This document shows, piece by piece, positions 53,906 through 62,570 of a stretch of DNA of 64,000 nt. Each line of letters begins with the position of its first letter. Position 1 is the stretch's first letter. Source of the stretch: Pontibacter flavimaris (GTDB lineage: Bacteria > Bacteroidota > Bacteroidia > Cytophagales > Hymenobacteraceae). The notes under the pieces are model-generated. The model was not told the origin of the DNA and ran no database searches. It was given only the letters and a program-made list of their open reading frames with translations. Where the stretch lies: contig NZ_LVWA01000002.1 in assembly GCF_001907195.1 (NCBI RefSeq), positions 124,001 through 188,000 on the forward strand, read 5' to 3'. The position numbers and the translations under genes are program-made.

Positions 53906-56900
53906 ATGAAAAACTTTTACAGTATTCCGCAGCCTATACTTAGCAGTAGGTGTAGCCGGGAGCAAAGAGTTACAACCAAACATTACCAGGATTTCCTAAA
54001 GAAATTCTTACTCTCCACAATGTTCATGTTGTTATACGTGGCTGGGGTACAGGCCCAGGTAACAACAAGTAGCATCAATGGTACCGTGAAGGATGCAAGC
54101 GGTGCGGCTTTGATCGGCGCGACTGTAAGAGCAACGCACCAGCCGTCAGGTACAACCTATGGCGCTACCACCAACACAGAGGGCCAGTTCAACATCGCCA
54201 ACATGCGCGTGGGTGGTCCTTATGCCGTAGAAGTAAGCTATATTGGCTATCAGGCTAAAAGCTACTCTGACATCACACTGCAACTGGGCCGCCCCTACAC
54301 ACTCAATGCTTCTTTGGCAGAGTCAGGCGGCATGCTGGATGAGGTTGTTGTAAGCGCAGACCGTTCTTCTGTTTTCAATGCAAACAAAACAGGCGCAGCT
54401 ACAAACGTAGGCACGCAGCAGATCGAGTCGCTTCCAACCATCTCCAGAAGCCTCACCGACTTCACACGCCTGACGCCGCAGGCGAACGGCAACGGTTTCG
54501 CCGGTCGTGACGGACGTTTCAACAACGTGCAGATTGACGGTGCCAACTTCAACAACGCCTTTGGCCTTAGCGGCAACGCGCTGCCAGGCGGTAGCTCACA
54601 GCCTATCTCCCTGGATGCGATCGAGGAGGTTCAGGTAAACATCGCCCCTTACGATGTGCGTCAGTCTGGCTTTACAGGTGCTGGCGTAAACGCCGTAACG
54701 CGTAGCGGCACGAACAAATTCTCTGGTTCTGTCTATACTTTCTTCCGCAACCAGGATATGATCGGCACCAAGGTTGGTGACCGTGAGCTGCCGGAGCAAA
54801 ACGACAACCAAAGCGTTACCTATGGTGCCCGTTTAGGCGGTCCGATCATTAAGAACAAACTGTTTTTCTTTGCCAACTACGAGCACGAGAAGGAGACCTT
54901 CCCGGGCATTACCTGGCTGGCCTCCCGCCCTGGCCTGACTGGTCCTAACGTGGCAAGAACAACTGCCACTGACCTGGAGAGAGTTCGTGAGCACCTGATC
55001 AGCAACTATAGCTATAACCCAGGTGCCTATGAGAACTATGCCAATGAGTTCGCCAACGAGAGCAACAAGTTCCTGGTACGTTTGGACTGGAACATCAGCG
55101 AAAAGCACAAATTCACCATCCGTTACAACCAGGTGGTTGGCACAAGCGATCAGGTTATCAACGGCAACTCCGGCCCTAACCCACGTTCTTCGTCTAACCG
55201 TGTGAGCTCCAGCTCCCTGGCATTCGAGAAATCCAACTATGGCTTCGAGAACACGGTTCGCTCGCTTACTGCAGAGTTGAACAGCACCCTTTCTGCCAAG
55301 CTTTCCAACCAGTTCCTGGCAACTTACAGCCGCATTCAGGACACCCGTACAGCAAACGGAGAAGATTTCCCGCTTGTTGATATCTGGGAAGGCGGCGACC
55401 AGTACATGAGCTTTGGTACAGAGCCGTTCACAAAGGGTAACGATGTGATCAACAACAACTACTCTTTCATCAACAACCTGACTTACCTGGCGGGCAAGCA
55501 CACCATCACAGGAGGTGCCAGCTTTGAGCTGCTGAAGTTCGGTAACAGCTACCAGCGTTTCGCTACTTCTTATTACCGTTATGCTTCTGTTGATGATTTT
55601 ATCAACAACGCGAAGCCTACTTCCTATGCCATCACTTACCCATACGAAGGACAGGACCCCTATGCGCGTGTGAATTTTGCAACAGCGGGCCTTTACCTGC
55701 AGGACAGGTTCTCAGTTAACAACCAACTGGACATTACACTGGGTGTACGTGGCGAGCTTCCGCTTTACCTCAACGACCTGACTGCCAACCCATCTATTGA
55801 CAACCTGGTACTGCTGGATCCGGACGGAAACGAGAAACAGTACTCCAGCAGCACCTGGCCAAAATCAAAAGTGCTGCTTTCCCCACGTGTTGGCTTTAAC
55901 TACGATGTAATGGGCGACGGATCGCTGCAACTGCGCGGTGGTACCGGTATCTTCTCTGGCCGTATCCCATTTGTATGGCTGACAAACATGCCAACGAACG
56001 CCGGCGTACTGCAGAACACGTTAGAGCCGGTTAAGGCAGATGTACTGGATGTAATCCGCTTCAACCCAGACCCTATGTACTGGGTGAACAATGGTCCGTC
56101 TGACGTGTTCATTAAGTCTCCAAAGGCCGGTGCCCCAGGTAGCTTTGCACTGGTTGACCGCGACTTTAAAATGCCACAAGTATGGAGAAGCAGCTTAGGT
56201 GCTGACTACGCTATCCCGGGTACTCCGCTGGTAGCGATTGCTGACTTCCTTTACACAAAGGATATCCAGGGAGTCTACCAGTTCAACGCGAACAGAAAGC
56301 CAGCCCCTGGGCAGCTTAACAACTCTGGCGATACGCGTGACTTCTGGAACAACCATAAAGACGCCGATGGCAAGGACGTTAACTTCACCAAGTACAACCC
56401 TGCAACCGGTGACGCGATCGTGTTGACAAACACAAAGAAAGGTGAGTCTCTTTCTGCGACCGCCGGTCTGTCATTGCCTTCAAGAGGCGGCTTCTTTGGC
56501 TCTGTGTTCTATACGTATACGTATGCTAAAGACATCACTGGCAACCCGGGCTCTAACGCTGGCTCAGCCTGGTCTAACAACTACTCCATCAACGACCCGA
56601 ACGAGCTCCTGATGGGTATCTCCCAGTTTGCCATCCCTCACCGTGTGGTAGGTAGCCTTTCTTACCGTAAAGAGTATGCCAATCACCTGGCCACTACCTT
56701 CTCGATGTTCTATGAAGGTGCTCACCAAGGTCGCTTTGCCTATACTTACAACGGCGACATCAACAAAGACGGTGTGAGCAACGACCTGCTGTACATTCCG
56801 AGCAACTCCTCCGAGATGATCTTCAAAGACATCAAAGACAAAAATGGTGTTGTTGAGTTTTCAGCCCAGCAACAGCGTGAGGCATTCGACAGATTTGTTG

Positions 56901-57301
56901 ACAACGACAAATTCCTGAAGGACAGCAGAGGCGGCTATGTAGAGCGTAACAATGGCCTGCTGCCTTGGCTGCACAGATTCGACGCCAGATTACTGCAGGA
57001 TGTGTTTGTAAACATCGGTGAGAACCGTAATACATTGCAGCTGAGCGTAGACGTGAAGAACATCGGCAACATGATCAACTCTGACTGGGGCACTTACAAA
57101 GAACTGAACAGTGGTTCTCAGTACAACTATGGCCTGCTGAAGGTGGCTAGTGTGTCTGCTGAAGGCATTCCATCCTTCAACATGATCACGGTGAAGGACG
57201 ATGACGGCAACACGATCCTGCCTGATTCTCCTTTCCGCGATACCTTCAGAACATCTAGCACCTGGAGCATGCAGGTTGGTCTGCGCTACATCTTCAACTA
57301 A
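53906..57301 (+). CDS. TonB-dependent receptor, Oar-like (2)
   Basis: The ATG at 53906 (MKNFYSIPQP) is chosen since the promoter -7 box ends at 53878; the frame is open 21 codons further up. The 1131-residue protein has a long N-terminal signal region (hydrophobic FLLSTMFMLLYVAGVQAQ), a carboxypeptidase-like domain (SINGTVKDASGAALIGATV), a plug (DFTRLTPQANGNGFAGRDGRFNNVQIDGA) and a large barrel ending LRYIFN. It parallels the upstream receptor, but codon use differs: CGT, GGT and GTA are frequent, like mdh, which suggests strong expression. No SusD partner is present. Confidence 0.92.
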   Translation: MKNFYSIPQPILSSRCSREQRVTTKHYQDFLKKFLLSTMFMLLYVAGVQAQVTTSSINGTVKDASGAALIGATVRATHQPSGTTYGATTNTEGQFNIANMRVGGPYAVEVSYIGYQAKSYSDITLQLGRPYTLNASLAESGGMLDEVVVSADRSSVFNANKTGAATNVGTQQIESLPTISRSLTDFTRLTPQANGNGFAGRDGRFNNVQIDGANFNNAFGLSGNALPGGSSQPISLDAIEEVQVNIAPYDVRQSGFTGAGVNAVTRSGTNKFSGSVYTFFRNQDMIGTKVGDRELPEQNDNQSVTYGARLGGPIIKNKLFFFANYEHEKETFPGITWLASRPGLTGPNVARTTATDLERVREHLISNYSYNPGAYENYANEFANESNKFLVRLDWNISEKHKFTIRYNQVVGTSDQVINGNSGPNPRSSSNRVSSSSLAFEKSNYGFENTVRSLTAELNSTLSAKLSNQFLATYSRIQDTRTANGEDFPLVDIWEGGDQYMSFGTEPFTKGNDVINNNYSFINNLTYLAGKHTITGGASFELLKFGNSYQRFATSYYRYASVDDFINNAKPTSYAITYPYEGQDPYARVNFATAGLYLQDRFSVNNQLDITLGVRGELPLYLNDLTANPSIDNLVLLDPDGNEKQYSSSTWPKSKVLLSPRVGFNYDVMGDGSLQLRGGTGIFSGRIPFVWLTNMPTNAGVLQNTLEPVKADVLDVIRFNPDPMYWVNNGPSDVFIKSPKAGAPGSFALVDRDFKMPQVWRSSLGADYAIPGTPLVAIADFLYTKDIQGVYQFNANRKPAPGQLNNSGDTRDFWNNHKDADGKDVNFTKYNPATGDAIVLTNTKKGESLSATAGLSLPSRGGFFGSVFYTYTYAKDITGNPGSNAGSAWSNNYSINDPNELLMGISQFAIPHRVVGSLSYRKEYANHLATTFSMFYEGAHQGRFAYTYNGDINKDGVSNDLLYIPSNSSEMIFKDIKDKNGVVEFSAQQQREAFDRFVDNDKFLKDSRGGYVERNNGLLPWLHRFDARLLQDVFVNIGENRNTLQLSVDVKNIGNMINSDWGTYKELNSGSQYNYGLLKVASVSAEGIPSFNMITVKDDDGNTILPDSPFRDTFRTSSTWSMQVGLRYIFN

Positions 57302-57323
57302 GAAGTATAAAGTACTCACTACG

Positions 57324-57357
57324 AAAAGGGGCAGCAGTAGCTGCCCCTTTTTCTTTT
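57324..57357 (+). terminator. Terminator of Oar-like receptor 2
   Basis: AAAAGGGGCAGC and GCTGCCCCTTTT with T-run. An AAGTATA copy lies between the stop and the hairpin (57303). Confidence 0.88.
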
Positions 57358-57376
57358 ACATATTTTTTGACAGATG

Positions 57377-57407
57377 TTTTGCATCTAAAATATTTGTGCT
57401 ATTTTTG
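57377..57407 (+). promoter_or_regulatory. Promoter of tRNA-Ala
   Basis: TTTTG (57377-57381) and TATTTTTG (57400-57407) fit the Bacteroidota TTTG / TAnnTTTG consensus with an 18-base spacing, 11 bases upstream of the tRNA. Confidence 0.75.
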
Positions 57408-57418
57408 TGCTCACAAAC

Positions 57419-57523
<105 letters not shown>

Positions 57524-57535
57524 CTATTTTTGCCC

Positions 57536-58462
57536 ATGCCATACTTCACTTACATCCTTCGCTCCGAAAAAACCGGCCGCTACTATGTCGGTAGCTGCGG
57601 CGACATGGATACGCGCATCGCGCAGCATAACTCTGGCAGAAACAAATCCACTGGTTCTGGAGCTCCGTGGCAGCTTATGTACCTTGAGCCTTTTGCTACA
57701 CGTAGCGAGGCGGTAAGGAGGGAAAACGAGGTTAAAGCAAAGAAAAGCAGAAAGTATATCGAATGGTTAATTAGCTCCGCTGGCTATAGCGTCCCGAAGG
57801 CTTTCGGGAAGGTCATCGGTTCGACTCCGATATTCTCCACAGAAGGCAACTGCGAAAGCGGTTGCCTTTTTTGTTTTGCTCTCCGGGCCGAGCCTCAACC
57901 TTACTTTAACACCTCTGCCTCCCTCCTCAATATCTCCTTCCTTTCACGGCTTATACCTTGCTTCCTAAAACTACCCCACCCCGGTGCCGTACCTATAGGA
58001 CTTGTTTCACTAAAAAAGGAGGTAGCTATGGCTTTTAGCTTTGAGGAGAATAAGAACGAGGCGATCAATCTGCTTAAGAAAGTGGCGGAGGAGTTAGGCA
58101 CAGAAGACCTGAACCAGGCGGGCCGCGTATTCCGGGCCGTGTTGCAGGCCATTCGCGACAGGCTGCCTGTTAACGATGCGATTCATTTTGCCGCCCGGCT
58201 GCCTATTATCTGGAAGGGCATTTACTATGACCAGTATAACCCGGCTCAGGTGCCCGTAAAGATCCGCGACGGACAGGAGTGGATAGACTTTATCCGGAGC
58301 AAGAACGCATTCGCCGCCAACAACGACTTTATCACCGACAGTGACATCATCAAATCATTCCAGTCCGTGTTCAAGGCGCTGCGCCACTGCGTTCCGTCAG
58401 CCGAGCTGCACAAGGTAAGAGAGGCCATGCACCACGACATTCAGGAATTGCTGGAAGTATAA
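57536..58462 (+). CDS. GIY-YIG endonuclease-domain ORF, open into DUF2267 gene
   Basis: The ATG at 57536 opens a UvrC/YhbQ-like single GIY-YIG domain of about 80 residues: FTYILRSEKTGRYYVGSC (GIY and YIG strands), DTRIAQHNSGRNKSTGSG (Arg and His), and SEAVRRENEVKAKKSRKYIEWLI (catalytic Glu). The following codons (57765-57839) are a tRNA-Ala-like sequence with terminator. No stop codon intervenes, so the frame runs on through 57840-58027 (no recognisable protein there) into the DUF2267 gene, 308 codons in all. The real nuclease end is therefore uncertain: transcription may stop at the internal terminator, or a fusion may be made. Similar single-domain GIY-YIG genes are common in Bacteroidota. 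Confidence 0.7.
   Translation: MPYFTYILRSEKTGRYYVGSCGDMDTRIAQHNSGRNKSTGSGAPWQLMYLEPFATRSEAVRRENEVKAKKSRKYIEWLISSAGYSVPKAFGKVIGSTPIFSTEGNCESGCLFCFALRAEPQPYFNTSASLLNISFLSRLIPCFLKLPHPGAVPIGLVSLKKEVAMAFSFEENKNEAINLLKKVAEELGTEDLNQAGRVFRAVLQAIRDRLPVNDAIHFAARLPIIWKGIYYDQYNPAQVPVKIRDGQEWIDFIRSKNAFAANNDFITDSDIIKSFQSVFKALRHCVPSAELHKVREAMHHDIQELLEV
57765..57839 (+). other. tRNA-Ala-like sequence (altered second copy)
   Basis: Aligned to tRNA-Ala, the D-arm stretch ATTAGCTC to AGCG is identical at 20 of 22 bases and the last 30 bases are identical. The acceptor 5' strand is GGTTAAT, which mispairs at two positions. The anticodon arm is rewritten as TCCCG...CGGGA with loop AAGGCTTT, which still contains GGC but is one base longer. 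It is read as the C-terminal codons of the GIY-YIG ORF. Probably not a working tRNA. Confidence 0.75.
57810..57871 (+). repeat. Direct repeat 2: tRNA 3' end plus terminator
   Basis: Second copy of the 57463-57523 sequence with one extra A after CCAC. It includes the full terminator hairpin (57846-57866) and T-run. Confidence 0.95.
57842..57872 (+). terminator. Duplicate terminator
   Basis: Same hairpin as after the tRNA (AAGGCAAC / GTTGCCTT with TTTTTT). It would end transcription of the GIY-YIG ORF before the DUF2267 gene. Confidence 0.88.
58028..58462 (+). CDS. DUF2267 domain protein
   Basis: The ATG at 58028 is preceded by AAAAAAGGAGGTAGCT, a strong Shine-Dalgarno sequence, so this gene very likely starts here even though the upstream frame is open. 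The 144-residue protein matches DUF2267: AINLLKKVAEELGTEDLNQAGRVFRAVLQAIRDRLPVNDAIHFAARLPIIWKGIYYDQY. Members are small soluble helical proteins of unknown function. The stop codon TAA lies inside an AAGTATAA copy. A terminator follows at 58475. Confidence 0.88.
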   Translation: MAFSFEENKNEAINLLKKVAEELGTEDLNQAGRVFRAVLQAIRDRLPVNDAIHFAARLPIIWKGIYYDQYNPAQVPVKIRDGQEWIDFIRSKNAFAANNDFITDSDIIKSFQSVFKALRHCVPSAELHKVREAMHHDIQELLEV

Positions 58463-58474
58463 ACCAGCCTAACC

Positions 58475-58528
58475 AAAGTATAAAAGGTGCCGTTTCCATA
58501 CTTATACCGCAGAAACGGCACCTTTTAT
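58475..58528 (+). terminator. Terminator after DUF2267
   Basis: AAAAGGTGCCGTTTC pairs with GAAACGGCACCTTTT over 15 bp around a loop of about 15 bases. An AAGTATAAAA copy adjoins its left side. Confidence 0.88.
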
Positions 58529-58540
58529 GTATTCTAAACT

Positions 58541-59323
58541 ATGAGAAAAATCTATATCGCCCTTATCTCCATACTTATACTTAGCGCCTGCAGGCAACAG
58601 GAGTCGGAACTAACCTCGGCCGCCATAACAGCACAGCCCGCAGCGCAGGACACCTTGCAAGACACCATAGCGGCAGCCCCGGAGACGCCTCCCCTGCCCA
58701 GCTGCCAGACAGAGGCCCCACTGCTGCTACCCCCCGACACAGCAACCACAGACGCCGGCTTGGTAAAGTACCTGCAGCAGCTGGAACAGGCCGTACAGAC
58801 GCAAAACGCAGAGCAGCTACAGGAGCTGGTGGACCCGAACATCAGGACGGGCTTTGACGAGAACGGCGGCTGGAGCAGCTTTGCCGGGCAGTGGCAACCT
58901 GATAATCCCAGCTCGGAAGTATGGCTGCTGCTGCAGCACCTGCTGCAGCTCGGTGGCGGCTATCCCGTCGAAAACAACCGGCAGGTGTACGCGCTGCCCT
59001 ACGTCTACAGCAACTGGCCGGATTCCATAGACGCCTTTATGCATGTGGCCGTGATCAGGACGGGGGCCATACTTCGGGAGGAGCCTGTGGCGAACGCCCC
59101 CGCCGTTTGTACCCTTAACCAGGTTATCCTGAAGGTAGACTACGGCAAATCGTACCCGGAGGGAGCGCCGCAGAAGGAGTGGTGGCACGTGCAGAGCGCC
59201 GATGCCCAGCTGCAGGGCTACCTGCACCGCTCCGACGTGCACAGCCCGGTGGGGTACCGCGCCATCTTCAACAAAAACAAGAAAGGCAACTGGCGCATGA
59301 CGGCCCTGGTAGCCGGCGACTAA
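58541..59323 (+). CDS. Lipoprotein with SH3-like C terminus
   Basis: A 260-residue lipoprotein: signal peptide with lipobox ILSAC, then a Thr/Ala/Pro-rich linker (about 20-60). A domain of about 110 residues without recognised family follows (KYLQQLEQAVQTQNAEQLQELVDPNIRTGFDENGGWSSF). The last 80 residues (VAVIRTGAILREEPVANAPAVCTLNQVILKVD and GYLHRSDVHSPVGYRA) resemble bacterial SH3 domains. It is likely an envelope protein binding wall or protein peptides (inference). Confidence 0.7.
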   Translation: MRKIYIALISILILSACRQQESELTSAAITAQPAAQDTLQDTIAAAPETPPLPSCQTEAPLLLPPDTATTDAGLVKYLQQLEQAVQTQNAEQLQELVDPNIRTGFDENGGWSSFAGQWQPDNPSSEVWLLLQHLLQLGGGYPVENNRQVYALPYVYSNWPDSIDAFMHVAVIRTGAILREEPVANAPAVCTLNQVILKVDYGKSYPEGAPQKEWWHVQSADAQLQGYLHRSDVHSPVGYRAIFNKNKKGNWRMTALVAGD

Positions 59324-59329
59324 AGTATG

Positions 59330-59379
59330 AAGTATAAAAAGGCCGGCCGTATACTTTAGCGGCCGGCCTTTTTATACTT
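59330..59379. terminator. Bidirectional terminator with inverted AAGTATA pair
   Basis: AAGTATAAAAAGGCCGGCCG and CGGCCGGCCTTTTTATACTT are exact complements around TATACTTTAG. The loop itself also contains a TATACTT. It serves the SH3-like gene and cysM. Confidence 0.93.
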
Positions 59380-59394
59380 CGACTGGGTTTATAC

Positions 59395-60312
59395 TTACAC
59401 GAACAATCCCTCTACAGACAGGTAGCGCTCGCCGGTGTCGTAGCAGAAAGTTAGCACCCTGGATCCTGCCGGGATTCCCTCTTCCAGCTTTTTATTCACA
59501 GCCGCCAGCGCCGATCCGGATGATATACCTATAAAAATGCCCTCTTCGCGGGCGGCGCGGCGGGTAAAGTCATACGATTCATCCTGCTGCACCTGCACCA
59601 CACCGTCCAGCAGCGTCGTGTCCATGATGGAAGGAATAAACCCTGCTCCGAGGCCCTGCAGCGGGTGCGACCCTGGCTCTCCGCCGCTCAGCACCGGCGA
59701 GGCAGTGGGCTCTACAGCGTATACCTTCAGGCTCGGAAACTTATCTTTAAGCACCCTGGCTACGCCCGTTATGTGGCCGCCGGTGCCTACCCCGGTGATC
59801 AGGTAATCCAACCCGTCGGGGAAATCCTCCAGGATCTCCTGCGCGGTGGTGTCGATGTGGGCCTGGGTATTGGCCTCGTTGTCGAACTGCATGGGCATCC
59901 AGGCATTGCTGTTCTCCTGCAGGATCTCCCGTGCGCGGGCAATGGCGCCTTTCATCCCCAGTTCGCGCGGCGTAAGCTCCAGGCGGGCGCCGTAGGCAGT
60001 CATCAGGCGGCGGCGCTCCACCGACATCGACTCCGGCATCACCAGGGTAATGTCGTAGCCTTTTACGGCGGCCACCATGGCCAGTCCCACGCCCGTGTTG
60101 CCGGAGGTTGGCTCCACAATCATGCCCCCTTTCGTGAGTTGGCCCTTACGCTCGGCATCCTCCACCATGGCCAGGGCGATGCGGTCTTTTATACTTCCGC
60201 CGGGGTTGCTGCGCTCCAGCTTCATCCATACTTCCACATCCTCTTTAAACAGCTTGTTGATGCGCACATGAGGGGTAGCCCCAATGGAATCCAGTATTGT
60301 GTTGATCTTCAT
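59395..60312 (-). CDS. cysM: Cysteine synthase (CysM/CysK family)
   Basis: A 305-residue PLP enzyme making cysteine from O-acetylserine and sulfide. NPGGSIKDR holds the PLP lysine (K42), [12 protein letters not shown] binds the substrate carboxylate, GTGGHITGV the phosphate, and [11 protein letters not shown] is the C-terminal PLP segment. Sequence features such as [22 protein letters not shown] favour the CysM type. It lies 22 bases downstream of the serine acetyltransferase gene, so the two form an operon. Confidence 0.92.
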   Translation of the reverse strand: MKINTILDSIGATPHVRINKLFKEDVEVWMKLERSNPGGSIKDRIALAMVEDAERKGQLTKGGMIVEPTSGNTGVGLAMVAAVKGYDITLVMPESMSVERRRLMTAYGARLELTPRELGMKGAIARAREILQENSNAWMPMQFDNEANTQAHIDTTAQEILEDFPDGLDYLITGVGTGGHITGVARVLKDKFPSLKVYAVEPTASPVLSGGEPGSHPLQGLGAGFIPSIMDTTLLDGVVQVQQDESYDFTRRAAREEGIFIGISSGSALAAVNKKLEEGIPAGSRVLTFCYDTGERYLSVEGLFV

Positions 60313-60334
60313 ACTTGCTTTGCTTTATACTTTG

Positions 60335-61168
60335 TCAGATGGAAAAATTGATCAGGTTGGCAGGTTCTTCGGAACGACGCACGTGTATCTGCGGGCGGTG
60401 GTACACACGCGAGTGGGGCGGCACGCTCTCCGTGAGCCACACGTTACCACCGATGATGCTATGGGCCCCCACCACCGTGTTGCCGCCCAGGATGGTAGCG
60501 CCGGCATAGATAACCACATGGTGTTCGATGGTCGGGTGGCGTTTGATCCTGGCCATGGCCTTGTCTACGCTCAGGGCCCCGAGCGTGACGCCCTGGTATA
60601 CTTTCACGTGGTTGCCGATACGGCTGGTCTCCCCGATCACCACGCCCGTGCCGTGGTCGATGCAGAAGTGGGTACCGATCCGGGCGCCGGGATGTATGTC
60701 GATGCCGGTGCGGGCATGGGCGTACTCGGTGAGCACGCGCGGCAGCAGCGGTACCTGCAACTCGTAAAGCGCATGCGCCATCCGGTACATGGCCACCGCC
60801 TTAAAGCCCGGGTAGGTCCGGATCACCTCCTCTATACTTCGCGCGGCGGGGTCGCCCTCGGCAATGGCCTCGGCATCCATCAGCAGCAGTTCGTAAATGT
60901 GGGGCAGTTCCTGCATCATCCGCTCCGACACCTCCTCAGCCGACGTGGGCAGCTCCTGCTCCATACTTGTCAAGATGCGCATCATGTTCGTTTTAAGGCC
61001 ACTGCTGAACGCCTCCAGCTCCTGCACCGTTTCGAAGCGCACATCGGCCAGCGGCGGAAAAAGCAGCTGCAGCACCCCTTCCACCAGGTTGCAGATGGCA
61101 GAGGCCGGCACCTGGTGCTTGGCCCGGTGGTGGCGCTTGAATAAGGTGGTTAAGAACTGGTTATCCAT
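60335..61168 (-). CDS. cysE: Serine O-acetyltransferase
   Basis: The ATG at 61168 (MDNQFLTTLFKRHHRAKHQ) is chosen; an upstream start at 61216 would add 16 residues unlike the family. The 277-residue enzyme makes O-acetylserine for cysteine synthesis. The N-terminal part is helical. The C-terminal left-handed beta-helix starts near 180 (GIDIHPGARIGTHFCIDHGTGVVIGET) and ends with VTLGALSVDK and the catalytic-His-containing HPTIEHHVVIYAGATILGG. It pairs with cysM. Confidence 0.9.
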   Translation of the reverse strand: MDNQFLTTLFKRHHRAKHQVPASAICNLVEGVLQLLFPPLADVRFETVQELEAFSSGLKTNMMRILTSMEQELPTSAEEVSERMMQELPHIYELLLMDAEAIAEGDPAARSIEEVIRTYPGFKAVAMYRMAHALYELQVPLLPRVLTEYAHARTGIDIHPGARIGTHFCIDHGTGVVIGETSRIGNHVKVYQGVTLGALSVDKAMARIKRHPTIEHHVVIYAGATILGGNTVVGAHSIIGGNVWLTESVPPHSRVYHRPQIHVRRSEEPANLINFSI

Positions 61169-61267
61169 GATCCTCTTAAGAACGTATGTTGGTATTTCGT
61201 GTTCTAAGCTCAACAAAAAAAGGAAGGTTTTGTTGGGTGATGCCTGCGCACAGACGCGGTAGGCAAC

Positions 61268-61300
61268 AAAAAAAGGGAGCCTTCTCCGGCTCCCTTTCCC
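61268..61300 (-). terminator. Terminator of the 61316 lipoprotein gene
   Basis: GGGAGCC and GGCTCCC form a short stem; on the minus strand it is followed by seven T. It lies about 16 bases after the stop. Confidence 0.8.
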
Positions 61301-61315
61301 TTCTGCTCCTTTGGC

Positions 61316-62020
61316 TTATATTTCCTCGCGGCAGAACTCGATCACGTCGATGGCTCCGCCGCCGCTGCGGCTGCTCTCGTTGCCAAACACCACGCGCAGC
61401 TTCACCACGCCCGGCGTATCCACGCGCAGGCGGGTGGCACCGTAGGCGCCTGTTACCGGCAGCTCCATCGTTTTTAGCAGGTTACCGTCCTTGTCCAGCA
61501 GTTCCAGCCTGGAGCCAGCTTCCTCCTCGCTGATGTCGAGCACGTGCAGGCCCTTGAGGTTGATGCTGCCCATGGCCGAAAAGTCCATCTCGATGCGGCT
61601 GCCCTTGGTATAGAGGCTGGTTGTTTTGCCATTGCTGCTCCCCACGCTCAGCACCTGACCCATGGGGCGCATGGCAGCCGGGCTTGGTGTTCTGAACTGC
61701 TGGTTCTTGCGGTCCGGGGCGCTGGTGTCGAACAGCAGCGCCGTATTCTGCTCTGCGTACCCGCCATTGCTCAAGCGGTAGTGCGCCGCAACTCTGACCG
61801 GCGTGTTCTGGCTGTAGACCGTGGTGATGGCACCCCTACTTGCCTCCGTAGGGCTATACTCATCAAACTCAATGATCTCGCAGCTGGAGGGGTCGGTGCC
61901 AAAGTTTTTGCTCTGCGTGGCCGCCAGCGGGTCCACTTCCGTTTCTTCCGTTTTATCGCAGCTCATCAGCACGACTCCAAACACACAGCAAACCAAGGCA
62001 TTAAAAGTAAACTTCTTCAT
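61316..62020 (-). CDS. Lipoprotein of unknown function
   Basis: The ATG at 62020 (MKKFTFNALVCCVFGVVLMSC) opens a signal peptide with lipobox VLMSC; three codons upstream are open as well. The 234-residue mature protein begins with an acidic, Thr-rich linker, then a beta-rich domain: SCEIIEFDEYSPTEASRG, RLSNGGYAEQNTALLFDTS, LKGLHVLDISEEEAGSRLELLDKDG, VVKLRVVFGNESSRSGGGAIDVIEFC. A jelly-roll (concanavalin-like) fold is possible but not certain. I cannot name a family. Confidence 0.6.
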   Translation of the reverse strand: MKKFTFNALVCCVFGVVLMSCDKTEETEVDPLAATQSKNFGTDPSSCEIIEFDEYSPTEASRGAITTVYSQNTPVRVAAHYRLSNGGYAEQNTALLFDTSAPDRKNQQFRTPSPAAMRPMGQVLSVGSSNGKTTSLYTKGSRIEMDFSAMGSINLKGLHVLDISEEEAGSRLELLDKDGNLLKTMELPVTGAYGATRLRVDTPGVVKLRVVFGNESSRSGGGAIDVIEFCREEI

Positions 62021-62570
62021 ACTACACAATTTTAATTATTCCGATACTATACCTACACGCAAACCTCTCCCCCGCTGCCCTGATCAAAGAAGCAACAATG
62101 CCAGCAATAACAAGCGTATTTTGTTTTTAGACGGGATGTAAGAGAACTGTGATGTGGTGATTTGTACGAGGCTTCCTCAGAAACGGCTAAAATAAAGTAC
62201 AATTTTTTCTGCCGGATAGGGGCTTTAGAATGAGATTCATACTATATACACGGCTCAAACGGATGTAAAACCCGCACAGGAAAGAATTTACCGGATGTGA
62301 GGATTCTCATTTCGCAAAGGTATTTGGTTTGTGCAGGGAGATGCTTGCTGTTATGTGGTAAAAAGCCGTGCAAGCATGTTCCAATCAGCCTGTACAAGTA
62401 TAAATTTCCCCTGTTGGCAAAGGCTAAGCGCCAGGGATGATACAGGCAGGTAATAGCCGGCAGCCGGCAAGTATAGCAGGAAAGCCCAAGCCGGGAATGA
62501 GCGGCGGCAGGCAGGTATGATCTTACAGTTTGATCAGGCTGCCGAATGTCTGATCAGCAGCAGCCGCACT
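62021..62570. other. Intergenic, no gene seen
   Basis: About 550 bases before the MFS transporter gene ends. AAGTATA copies lie near 62396 and 62469, and TATACTT near 62573. No ORF, RNA or hairpin terminator was recognised. Confidence 0.5.
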
